Assembly: GCA_937901145.1 (NCBI GenBank) | Contig: CALCHE010000135.1 | Span: forward strand, 1 to 17,411 | Direction of reading: 5' to 3' | From: an uncultured Clostridia bacterium | GTDB taxonomy: Bacteria > Bacillota > Clostridia > Oscillospirales > Acutalibacteraceae | DNA: 17,411 nt | Shown: one piece after another, positions 1 to 6,354 of the stretch | How positions within the stretch are numbered: the first letter of the stretch is position 1 | Layout of the letters: each line of letters begins with the position of its first letter | The notes under the pieces: generated by a model | What the model saw: the letters and a program-made list of their open reading frames with translations, nothing else | Databases searched by the model: none | Told to the model about the DNA's origin: nothing | Made by a program: the position numbers and the translations under genes

Positions 1-109
1 AAATGCCGTTCTTTTCGGCAAGGTAGGGCATAGCCATAATACCGCCGCCGACACCATAGCCTGTGATTATGCAGGCACTTTGCCATACTGAGAGTTTGTT
101 CTTTTCCAT
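1..109 (-). CDS. Amino acid permease, N-terminal part (runs off left edge)
   Basis: Only the first 36 codons lie in the window, reading leftward from an ATG at 109-107. The peptide starts MEKNKLSVWQSA and continues ITGYGVGGGIMAMPY, then a charged AEKNG loop. A short cytoplasmic N-terminus followed by a glycine-rich first helix ending in a Met-Pro is typical of the amino acid/auxin permease (AAAP) and aromatic amino acid permease group, where this unwound helix forms part of the substrate site. Family is inferred from this segment alone; the substrate cannot be read. An SD (AAAGGAG, complement of about 119-125) sits well placed, and a sigma-A promoter lies at 144-172. A second promoter plus a terminator further upstream (198-328) may add attenuation. 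Other secondary transporter families with a glycine-rich TM1 remain possible. Confidence 0.6.
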   Translation of the reverse strand, partial: MEKNKLSVWQSACIITGYGVGGGIMAMPYLAEKNGI

Positions 110-143
110 GTTTTTGCACTCCTTTGTTTTTGCTGTTAGTGTC

Positions 144-172
144 ATTATATACCAAGTGAGAGGTTAAGGCAA
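144..172 (-). promoter_or_regulatory. Sigma-A promoter of the permease gene
   Basis: On the minus strand: -35 TTGCCT (172-167), a 17-bp spacer, and a perfect -10 TATAAT (149-144), about 35 bp upstream of the permease ATG. It lies downstream of the terminator at 198-233, so the permease does not depend on readthrough from the upstream unit. Confidence 0.6.
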
Positions 173-183
173 CTGATTTGGTG

Positions 184-270
184 TTAAATCTTGATGCAAA
201 AAGACCTCCTTACATTGTACAAGGTAAGGAGGTGACAATTAAGGATTATTAAGTTTCTTAATAAAAACAT
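184..270 (-). CDS. Possible 28-residue leader peptide
   Basis: A minus-strand ORF opens at the ATG at 270-268 with a strong SD (AAAAGGAG, 286-279, 8-nt spacing) and a promoter just upstream. It starts MFLLRNLIILNCHLLTL and closes with TAA at 186-184. Leucine makes up six of the first seventeen residues. The ORF reads through the terminator hairpin at 204-233 and stops only after its U-run, so a transcript ending at the terminator would have no stop codon. This suggests either a leader ORF whose translation affects termination or a chance frame behind a real SD. No homolog is recognised. The SD and promoter are seen directly; translation is inference. Confidence 0.3.
   Translation of the reverse strand: MFLLRNLIILNCHLLTLYNVRRSFCIKI
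198..233 (-). terminator. Intrinsic terminator / attenuator hairpin
   Basis: ACCTCCTTAC (204-213) and GTAAGGAGGT (224-233) form a perfect 10-bp stem with a 10-nt loop that contains the palindrome TTGTACAA. On the minus strand the stem is followed by CTTTTTG (U-run 202-198). It lies between a minus-strand promoter (299-328) and the permease gene, so it acts in the leader, not behind a protein gene. The arm ACCTCCTT is also complementary to the SD AAAAGGAG at 286-279 of the same transcript, which allows a competing SD/anti-SD pairing. Confidence 0.65.
246..264 (-). other. Small hairpin inside the leader transcript
   Basis: TTATTAAG (246-253), a 3-nt loop, and CTTAATAA (257-264) form a perfect 8-bp AT-rich hairpin directly after the leader ATG. 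With the terminator hairpin it gives a two-hairpin transcript of roughly 95 nt. Confidence 0.45.
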
Positions 271-298
271 TTTAGCATCTCCTTTTGTTTTCTTTTTT

Positions 299-328
299 AT
301 TATAACACGTAGTAAATAGTTATTACAA
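299..328 (-). promoter_or_regulatory. Promoter of the small leader unit
   Basis: On the minus strand: -35 TTGTAA (328-323), an 18-bp spacer, and a perfect -10 TATAAT (304-299). Transcription would start near 292, just upstream of the SD at 286-279, and could end at the terminator near 198. Confidence 0.5.
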
Positions 329-428
329 TACCCTAAAAATATATTAGAATAGCAAAACCAACTCTCTCCGATCTATACACCACCCTACACCCCCAAACGA
401 TTTCATCCCATTTCAGCCATCTTACATC

Positions 429-457
429 TTGCACAACATCCCCGAAAATGCTATAAT
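429..457 (+). promoter_or_regulatory. Sigma-A promoter of the Pr6Pr-like gene
   Basis: -35 TTGCAC (429-434), a 17-bp spacer, and a perfect -10 TATAAT (452-457), giving a leader of about 30 nt before the start codon at 497. Confidence 0.65.
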
Positions 458-496
458 CTAAAAAACATTCTTTAAAAGAATCAAGGAGACGGTAAA

Positions 497-1174
497 ATGA
501 CAAAAAACAGAACCGCACAGCTGATGATTCAGTCGGCCTTCTGTGCAATAGGCATTATAGGTATTGTCGCAAGCTTCGGCTTTTTCGATATGGTATGGCG
601 TTGGGACTTTTATATTCAGTTTACTAACCTGAGCAACTATTTCTGCATTGCGATTATGTTTGCAGAGCTTTGGCAGACAGCTAAAAAGAAGGATGACAGC
701 TTCGTTACCGTTCTGCCTCTGCTTAAATTCATCGGTGTGCTTTCAATACTGTTGACATTCATAATTTTTAATTTTGTTATTGCGTGGGAATCTACCCGTG
801 ACCCCGCCCTCAACTTCAAAATCAACAGCGTAACCTTCCATGTCATTCTGCCTCTTATGTACATAGCCGATTGGGTGCTCTTTTACGAGAAGAAGGTGAA
901 AATCAGTTATCCTCTGATTTCCGTCCTCTTTCCTCTTTGCTACGGTATTTTTATTTTCATCCATGCGGCAATTTATAAATTTGACTCATCGGTGCTTAAT
1001 TATTTTGGCACGGGACCGTTCATTTATCCTTACTTTTTCCTCAATATCGAAACCTACGGTGTAGGCGGTGTGTGCTTATGGATACTCGGTCTCGGTGCAG
1101 TATTTATAGGTGTAGGCTTTATATTTATGGGCATTGACAGACTGCTTTACAGATTGAGTGTAAAGGGTAAATAA
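497..1174 (+). CDS. Pr6Pr-like six-helix membrane protein
   Basis: A 225-residue integral membrane protein of unknown function. About six hydrophobic helices can be seen at roughly residues 10-30, 40-60, 72-96, 110-130, 137-159 and 190-213, with a short basic C-terminus. The motif FTNLSNYFC (42-50) at the start of helix 2 is the hallmark of the bacterial Pr6Pr group, distantly related to the eukaryotic FAR-17a/AIG1 family. Length fits that group. AIG1 and ADTRP in animals hydrolyse fatty acid esters of hydroxy fatty acids using a threonine and a histidine, but bacterial members have no settled role, so no activity is claimed. The ATG has a good SD (AAGGAG) and its own promoter at 429-457. A terminator follows at 1192-1245, so it is transcribed alone. 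Confidence 0.7.
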   Translation: MTKNRTAQLMIQSAFCAIGIIGIVASFGFFDMVWRWDFYIQFTNLSNYFCIAIMFAELWQTAKKKDDSFVTVLPLLKFIGVLSILLTFIIFNFVIAWESTRDPALNFKINSVTFHVILPLMYIADWVLFYEKKVKISYPLISVLFPLCYGIFIFIHAAIYKFDSSVLNYFGTGPFIYPYFFLNIETYGVGGVCLWILGLGAVFIGVGFIFMGIDRLLYRLSVKGK

Positions 1175-1191
1175 GTGTGAAATAATAACAG

Positions 1192-1245
1192 ACCTCCTTA
1201 ACTCGGATGATGATGTTAAGGAGGTTCGTTTGTTGTTATTTATTT
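1192..1245 (+). terminator. Intrinsic terminator of the Pr6Pr-like gene
   Basis: ACCTCCTTAAC (1192-1202) and GTTAAGGAGGT (1215-1225) form a perfect 11-bp stem with a 12-nt loop, followed by a T-rich run to about 1245. The flanking AACA and TGTT can extend the stem. It starts 18 nt after the stop codon. The stem core is nearly the same as that of the terminator at 204-233. Confidence 0.75.
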
Positions 1246-1441
1246 TTCGACAGTAATTGTTTTATAAGATTAGTCCAGAGTGATATTTTTTAAATTATCG
1301 TGGCACTCTGGAGATTCGTAACATCTATAATTATGAGAAAAGTATCACTGTGGCGATATAAAAACACAAAATATTAATCAAAATCACTCGATTAACTGTC
1401 ATCGTGGTGATAATATATAAATGTAAGAATGCATTGGAAAC
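1246..1441. other. AT-rich non-coding gap between convergent genes
   Basis: No gene was recognised here. It holds one long-looped inverted repeat, TCCAGAGTG (1274-1282) with CACTCTGGA (1304-1312), and a few loosely similar ATC...GTGG...GAT strings (near 1296, 1346 and 1398). None has a clear U-run or a promoter partner. Confidence 0.4.
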
Positions 1442-1443
1442 AG

Positions 1444-1483
1444 AAAAGACGACCAGGCAATAGATTTTGCATAGTCGTCTTTT
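1444..1483 (-). terminator. Intrinsic terminator of the GH3-GH31 pair
   Basis: AAAAGACGAC (1444-1453) and GTCGTCTTTT (1474-1483) form a perfect 10-bp stem with a 20-nt loop, 17 nt beyond the GH31 stop codon. The A-run and T-run at the base allow termination in both directions. Confidence 0.7.
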
Positions 1484-1500
1484 ACTTTTTGCGTTATTTC

Positions 1501-3915
1501 TTAACGGAGGCATTCCTGTTCCAGTAAGTATAATTCCAAAACAGCGGCAACCGTTGCCCGTTCTTCGGGTGAGCGGGAAGTAATATATAAATCATACTCT
1601 GTTATCGGATTGCATTCAAGCAATTTTTTATACACGGCATTCTTAAACTCCATACCTGTCTGACTGCGCTTGAGAATTTCAACAGCCTGTTCAAGCACAT
1701 CGGTATTGCGATTGCGCAAATCGGCACCGGTTACGCAAACCGTAACCTTTTGTGTAACGGGCGTTTCCAGCTCTATGCGAATAGTATGGGTGGTCGGATC
1801 AAAAGAAAAGCCGACACTCTTCCCATCAACCATAACCGAATCTGGCTTGGCAAATCCACGCAAGCACACCGCATATTGACGTACCGACGGAATCAAAGAG
1901 CAATCACCCTTTGCAGGATTTATCTCAAACAGAGCCTTCTGATCGGTATAGGTAAGCTTCATGGTTGTGGTAACACTCGCACCGCTAAGGTACTCGTTTT
2001 CGTCACCGCCATCCTCGTAGAGAGTAAACTCGTTATCTGCTCCGGGGAATACCATAATCTCCATCTTCTCTGCACCTCCCAGACGGTTATCATGTGCCAC
2101 GTGTGCCTGCATGGATACAATTGCACCTGCCTTGCATAAAACGGGAATAGAATAATCGTTGCGGTACAGGTCGAGCATACGGCCTTTCAAACCGTCATAG
2201 ACGCGTCCTGTAAAGAAATCGGTCCATATTCCCTGCGGAAGCCACGCTCTGACATGTCCCATCTGAGAGCCTGGGTTATTCTTTTCAGTAATAGGTGCTA
2301 CAATCATCTGATCACCGAACCAATACTGATTTTTCACATCATAGGCATAGCGGCATTCAGGATGGGTGTAATACATCGGCATAACCAAGGGCTTACACTC
2401 GGTATGTGTACGATAGTTCATTGTGTAAAGATAGGGGAAGAGCTGATGTCTTAATTTCAGACAGTCACGCATCACCCGTTCGGTTACGGCGTTGTAATCC
2501 CAGGGCTCCTTATTGACAAAGGGGTTACAGGTAGAATGCAAACGGTTGATAGGGGAAAATACACCGTACTGCATCCAGCGGGCGGTCAGGCTATCGTCAC
2601 GGTACCCGAAATGATGGCCACCGATATCATGGCTCCACCAGCAATAACCGATGTTGGATGATGTGGCGGTAAATTCGGGCTGAAAGTTTAACGACTCCCA
2701 GGTGATAGATGTATCTCCCGAAAAGCCTACGGGATAACGCTGACTGCCGGGACCGCTGTAGCGTGAGAAGAACATGGGGCGTTTTCCGTCACGCTGAATA
2801 TCCAATATATGCAGATGATTTAACTGCCAAAGCGGATCCAGTATTTCACGGGGATCATCCAGCCTTGCATTTTTGTTACCCTCATGAATCCACCAGTAGC
2901 TGTTGCCCTGCTGCCAGTCCATCCACCAGAAATCCACACCGTCTTCTTCATAGGGGTGATGGACAACATCAAAGTATGCTTCCATATAATGCGGGTCAAG
3001 AATGTCTAAATAGCAGGGTGTGCCGTCGGCAGGGCGGCCAAGCGCTTCACACATCTGCGGATACATAACCTCAAAATCGCGTATGCCTAAGGCCGGATGC
3101 AGGTTGAGTGCCGTTTTCAGGTTGTATGTGTGAATATCCTTAAGGAATTGCCTGTAATCGGGGAACAGCTCCGTATTCCAGGTGTAACCCGTCCAACCTC
3201 TGCGACCGTCGGGAATTTTTGTGATGTGCCAATCCATATCGATTACCGCAACGGAGAAAGGAACGTCTTCTCTCTTAAATTTTTCCATCAGATCCAGATA
3301 TTCCTGCTGGGTATAGGCGTGATAGCGGCTCCACCAGTTGCCCAGTGCATAAGCCGGAAGAAGCGGCGGTACACCTGTCAGGCGCCAAAAAGCCTGTACG
3401 GCGCCGATATAATCGTGCTTATAGCCGAAGAAATAGAAATCCTTGGTATCTTCCCGACGGACATCAACCCAACCGTCGTTTAAAATCATACGCTTACTGT
3501 CATCCAGTACGGCAAAGCCGAGCTGCGAACAGATTCCGTCCTCGACTCCTATACGTCCGTCAACACGGTCGAGTGTGGAGGTTGTACCGCCAAGTGTTTC
3601 AATCTGATCACCATAGTGCCAGATATGAGGCCAATTACAAAGCGAAACCTCCAAGCTCTCCAGGGTGTTGCTGCAGCGTACATGCAATTGAGCTGTTTCC
3701 AAGGAAAAAGCATCATCCGTTTTCACATTAAAATCCACCTTCGGAAAATCTCTATTAAAGGCGGTCTGGCTGGCACGATCCTCAAAAATGCATTCAGGAT
3801 CGTATTCCATGCGGATCAGACGGTCGGTCAATACGGTAAACCGCCAGTTTTTATAGGTGACTATATTGTCAGGGTGTGCTTGCGGGGTAACAGGCCATTG
3901 AAACCTTTTTTTCAT
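1501..3915 (-). CDS. GH31 family alpha-glycosidase (alpha-xylosidase by context)
   Basis: An 804-residue retaining alpha-glycosidase. Residues about 1-180 form the N-terminal beta-sandwich, about 185-500 the (beta/alpha)8 barrel, then a proximal C-terminal domain, with an extra helical tail after about 740. The nucleophile is D333 in WWMDWQQG and the acid/base is D401 in FSGDTSITWESL; VIDMDWH (224-230) and WWSHDIGGH (426-434) are further barrel signatures. There is no signal peptide, so it acts in the cytoplasm. GH31 enzymes cleave alpha-glucosides, alpha-xylosides or alpha-galactosides. Next to GH3, GH95 and xylose genes, removal of alpha-1,6-xylose from xyloglucan oligosaccharides is the likely role, but the WMDWQQG branch is not the well-studied YicI type and alpha-glucosidase or alpha-galactosidase is possible. 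The start has an SD (AAAGGAG), 27 bp after GH3. The gene looks more GC-rich than GH3. Confidence 0.85.
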   Translation of the reverse strand: MKKRFQWPVTPQAHPDNIVTYKNWRFTVLTDRLIRMEYDPECIFEDRASQTAFNRDFPKVDFNVKTDDAFSLETAQLHVRCSNTLESLEVSLCNWPHIWHYGDQIETLGGTTSTLDRVDGRIGVEDGICSQLGFAVLDDSKRMILNDGWVDVRREDTKDFYFFGYKHDYIGAVQAFWRLTGVPPLLPAYALGNWWSRYHAYTQQEYLDLMEKFKREDVPFSVAVIDMDWHITKIPDGRRGWTGYTWNTELFPDYRQFLKDIHTYNLKTALNLHPALGIRDFEVMYPQMCEALGRPADGTPCYLDILDPHYMEAYFDVVHHPYEEDGVDFWWMDWQQGNSYWWIHEGNKNARLDDPREILDPLWQLNHLHILDIQRDGKRPMFFSRYSGPGSQRYPVGFSGDTSITWESLNFQPEFTATSSNIGYCWWSHDIGGHHFGYRDDSLTARWMQYGVFSPINRLHSTCNPFVNKEPWDYNAVTERVMRDCLKLRHQLFPYLYTMNYRTHTECKPLVMPMYYTHPECRYAYDVKNQYWFGDQMIVAPITEKNNPGSQMGHVRAWLPQGIWTDFFTGRVYDGLKGRMLDLYRNDYSIPVLCKAGAIVSMQAHVAHDNRLGGAEKMEIMVFPGADNEFTLYEDGGDENEYLSGASVTTTMKLTYTDQKALFEINPAKGDCSLIPSVRQYAVCLRGFAKPDSVMVDGKSVGFSFDPTTHTIRIELETPVTQKVTVCVTGADLRNRNTDVLEQAVEILKRSQTGMEFKNAVYKKLLECNPITEYDLYITSRSPEERATVAAVLELYLLEQECLR

Positions 3916-3942
3916 ATCCGTTTCTCCTTTTTAATGTTACAG

Positions 3943-6177
3943 TTATATAAAATAACAATGTATTTGTTTTTCAGGTGCTTTTTGTAATTTTTCGTCTGTT
4001 AAAATCAAGCTGTTTCGTACCTTGACCTCAAAGGTTTTTCTGATGTCGGTGCTCGAAGTTCCGACTGAAATTGTATAGTCGCCGTTGTGCATACCGTATT
4101 TCAGCTGTCGGTCATAATAGAAAAATGCATCATCTGGTATTTCAACGGTAATATCAAGTGAATCTTCCTTGTTAAGTCTGAATCGCTTGTATGCCTTGAG
4201 TTCTTTTAAAGGCATAACAACATCACAGTTTCTTCCTGAAAAATAAATCTGAATTACTTCTTCGCCGTCGAAATTACCTGTGTTTTTTGCTGAAAAGCTG
4301 ATTTTCAGCTTATTATCTGTATTATTAAGAGTGAAATTATCAAACTCAAAGTTTGTGTAGCTCAAGCCATATCCGAAGGGATAAAGAGGAGATCCGTCAT
4401 TGTCAACATATCCGTAACCTCTGCCTGAGGGCTTCATTGAATAGAATAAAGGAAGCTGACCTACGCTTCTCGGAAATGTTATCGGAAGCTTGCCGGAGGG
4501 ATTCGTTTGACCGAAAATTATTTCTGTTATTGCCTGTGCTCCCTGCTCACCGGGATACCATGCTTCAATAATTGCAGAACAGCCATCAATCCACGCTGAC
4601 ATATCAACAGGTGAGCCGTTCAGAAGAATAACAGCAGAATTTTTATTTGACCTGCACATTTTTCTGATGCTTTCTTCCTGATTTGTTTTAAGGTCAAATT
4701 CATTGCTTCCGACTATTATTGCATTTTCATTTTTTTGTTTTGCTTTGGTAACACCCGGAAGTCTGATGTCTGAGCGATCCATTCCTTCACCTTCTACAAG
4801 TGAAGTGAAATATAAAGCAGCATCACAAAGGGGAGCGATGCTTTCGATTTCATCGTCATCGGCAAAGATAACCTCTGAATATCCGTCAAGATATTCTTTA
4901 ATGTACTGCAGTGGTGTTTTTGCATCGTCGGCAGTCCACTTTACTCTGAAGGGTCCTGAATAATTTTCACCGACCGGTAAAAGCGTTGCTCCGAATCCGA
5001 AAATTGCAATTTTTCTGATTTTGTTTTTATTTAATGGCAGAATATTTTCATTTTTAAGAAGTACTATTGATTTTCTTGCAGTATCAAGTGCTAGTTTTTG
5101 GTGTTCAGCGCATCTTACAATTTCGGAAGCTTTTTTGCTGTCTCCGTAAGGATTTTCAAAAAGTCCTGCTTTATATTTTGCAGTGAGTACTCTCAGGACG
5201 GCAGAATCTATATCCGATTCCTCTATATAGCCTTTATCAAGAGCCTCTTTTATATTGTCGAATGAATTATGGGGAAAGTTAATATCCAGACCTGCCTTGA
5301 GGCTTTCTGCCTGTGCCTTTGCTGAAGAATCAAAAAGTCTGTGAGCATAGCATATGTTATCAACCCCGCCGTAATCGGAAACAACAAAGCCGTCAAAGCC
5401 CCATTCCTTGCGAAGAATGTCAGTGAGCAGATATTTATTACAAGAGCAGGGTATTCCGTCCCAACTGTTATATGCTGCCATTACGGACATCGCTCCGCCT
5501 TCTTTGATGCATTTTTCAAAGGGACGAAGATAAACCTCACGCATAGTACGTTCACTTGTGTCGGATACATTGGAGTCTCTTCCACCGTAGGAATAGTTAT
5601 CTGCAAAGTGCTTGGGCGTCGCTATTACACCGTTTTTCTGCAGTCCTCTGCAGACTGCGGCCCCCATATCGGCATTGAGGAGTACATCCTCACCGAATGT
5701 TTCTACAGTTCTGCCCCAACGGCAGTCACGTACTACATTAACAACAGGAGTGAGAGCTTGTCTGACACCTGCAACAGCACATTCCTTTCCGATAACCTCA
5801 GCGATTTTTTCAACTGCTTCACTGTCGAACATTGAAGCCATTCCTATAGGCTGAGGAAAGCAGGTCGCCATACCCCACTGTGCGCCGTGGAGAGCTTCAC
5901 CGTGTTCAATCGGAGGTATAGAGTGGGAATTGCTTTCAGCTGCACACCTGATTTCGTTATTGATAGCCTCGGTGACTTCCTCGGACGACAAAGGTCTGTC
6001 TTTGCTTTCATGCAGAAAATGACCGATATTACGGCAGTTTCCGACCTTATAGCTTCTTTTTGAATCATAATCCTCTCTGATGGGGCACACCATCTGACAG
6101 CAAATCTGATATATCTTTTCATCAAGGGATAAGTCTGACAATAATTCTTTTGCCTTGATTTCTGCCGTTTTTATCAT
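3943..6177 (-). CDS. GH3 family beta-glucosidase-like hydrolase
   Basis: A 744-residue retaining beta-glycosidase with the full GH3 layout: a TIM-like barrel to about residue 320, an alpha/beta sandwich at about 370-560, and a C-terminal fibronectin type III-like domain at about 635-705. The nucleophile is D268 in FVVSDYGG. Substrate-loop motifs KHFADNY (189-195), WGRTVETFGED (154-164) and EGEGMDRSDIRLP (462-474, likely carrying the acid/base) are present, as are YPGEQG (541-546) and FGYGLSYTNF (601-610). No signal peptide is seen, so it is cytoplasmic. Most relatives are beta-glucosidases; beta-xylosidase or another specificity cannot be ruled out. In this locus it would trim the glucose backbone after side chains are removed. 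It is first of a two-gene leftward operon with GH31, from the promoter at 6210-6238. Confidence 0.88.
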   Translation of the reverse strand: MIKTAEIKAKELLSDLSLDEKIYQICCQMVCPIREDYDSKRSYKVGNCRNIGHFLHESKDRPLSSEEVTEAINNEIRCAAESNSHSIPPIEHGEALHGAQWGMATCFPQPIGMASMFDSEAVEKIAEVIGKECAVAGVRQALTPVVNVVRDCRWGRTVETFGEDVLLNADMGAAVCRGLQKNGVIATPKHFADNYSYGGRDSNVSDTSERTMREVYLRPFEKCIKEGGAMSVMAAYNSWDGIPCSCNKYLLTDILRKEWGFDGFVVSDYGGVDNICYAHRLFDSSAKAQAESLKAGLDINFPHNSFDNIKEALDKGYIEESDIDSAVLRVLTAKYKAGLFENPYGDSKKASEIVRCAEHQKLALDTARKSIVLLKNENILPLNKNKIRKIAIFGFGATLLPVGENYSGPFRVKWTADDAKTPLQYIKEYLDGYSEVIFADDDEIESIAPLCDAALYFTSLVEGEGMDRSDIRLPGVTKAKQKNENAIIVGSNEFDLKTNQEESIRKMCRSNKNSAVILLNGSPVDMSAWIDGCSAIIEAWYPGEQGAQAITEIIFGQTNPSGKLPITFPRSVGQLPLFYSMKPSGRGYGYVDNDGSPLYPFGYGLSYTNFEFDNFTLNNTDNKLKISFSAKNTGNFDGEEVIQIYFSGRNCDVVMPLKELKAYKRFRLNKEDSLDITVEIPDDAFFYYDRQLKYGMHNGDYTISVGTSSTDIRKTFEVKVRNSLILTDEKLQKAPEKQIHCYFI

Positions 6178-6209
6178 ATAATCACTTCCGTTAATATGGT
6201 TATGTTTGC

Positions 6210-6238
6210 ATTATAGCATTTTCAGGATGTATAGTAAA
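6210..6238 (-). promoter_or_regulatory. Promoter of the GH3-GH31 operon
   Basis: On the minus strand: -35 TTTACT (6238-6233), a 17-bp spacer, and a perfect -10 TATAAT (6215-6210), 32 bp upstream of the GH3 ATG. The -35 abuts the palindrome at 6238-6249. Confidence 0.6.
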
Positions 6239-6249
6239 GCGAAATCGCT
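6238..6249. promoter_or_regulatory. Palindrome at the GH3 -35 (candidate operator)
   Basis: AGCGAAATCGCT has perfect 5-bp arms around a 2-bp centre, directly upstream of and touching the GH3 -35. The position suits a regulator, but the protein is unknown. Confidence 0.35.
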
Positions 6250-6255
6250 GAATTT

Positions 6256-6269
6256 ACAATAAGTATTGT
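6256..6269. promoter_or_regulatory. Palindrome midway between GH3 and GH95 promoters
   Basis: ACAATAAGTATTGT has perfect 6-bp arms around a 2-bp centre, lying between the two divergent promoters. It could be a dimeric regulator site; no regulator gene adjoins it. Confidence 0.35.
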
Positions 6270-6278
6270 CAGGGATCA

Positions 6279-6299
6279 TTTCAACCCTCCCCGTTGAAA
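6279..6299. promoter_or_regulatory. Inverted repeat overlapping the GH95 -35 (candidate operator)
   Basis: TTTCAAC (6279-6285) and GTTGAAA (6293-6299) are perfect 7-bp arms around a 7-nt C-rich spacer. The right arm contains the whole -35 hexamer of the GH95 promoter, as expected of a repressor site. Confidence 0.4.
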
Positions 6300-6323
6300 A
6301 CCTCCCTCCAACTATGCTATACT
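6294..6323 (+). promoter_or_regulatory. Promoter of the GH95 gene
   Basis: -35 TTGAAA (6294-6299), an 18-bp spacer, and -10 TATACT (6318-6323), about 30 bp upstream of the start codon, followed by the SD GGAGGAG at 6344-6350. Confidence 0.55.
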
Positions 6324-6354
6324 GTACACGAAATATGAAAATCGGAGGAGTTTT

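Noticed and set aside
110..330. T-box or amino acid riboswitch in the permease leader
   Set aside because: No T-box sequence (AGGGTGGNACCGCG type) or specifier stem is present; only two simple hairpins are seen.
1274..1312. Structured RNA from the 9-bp inverted repeat
   Set aside because: The loop is 21 nt and AT-rich, with no promoter or U-run; too weak to call an RNA gene.
1331..1513. A 60-codon minus-strand frame past the GH31 3' end
   Set aside because: It overlaps the GH31 end and runs through the terminator at 1444-1483; no SD and only AT-rich hydrophobic codons.
1670..3987. Several plus-strand frames of 120-130 codons opposite GH31
   Set aside because: They are antisense to a gene with clear GH31 catalytic motifs; no start signals or recognisable domains.
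6235..6256. Catabolite repression (cre) site at the GH3 promoter
   Set aside because: The palindrome AGCGAAATCGCT shares the AAAGCG half of a cre but lacks the central CG and the TG/CA ends in the needed positions, so it is listed only as an unnamed operator candidate.
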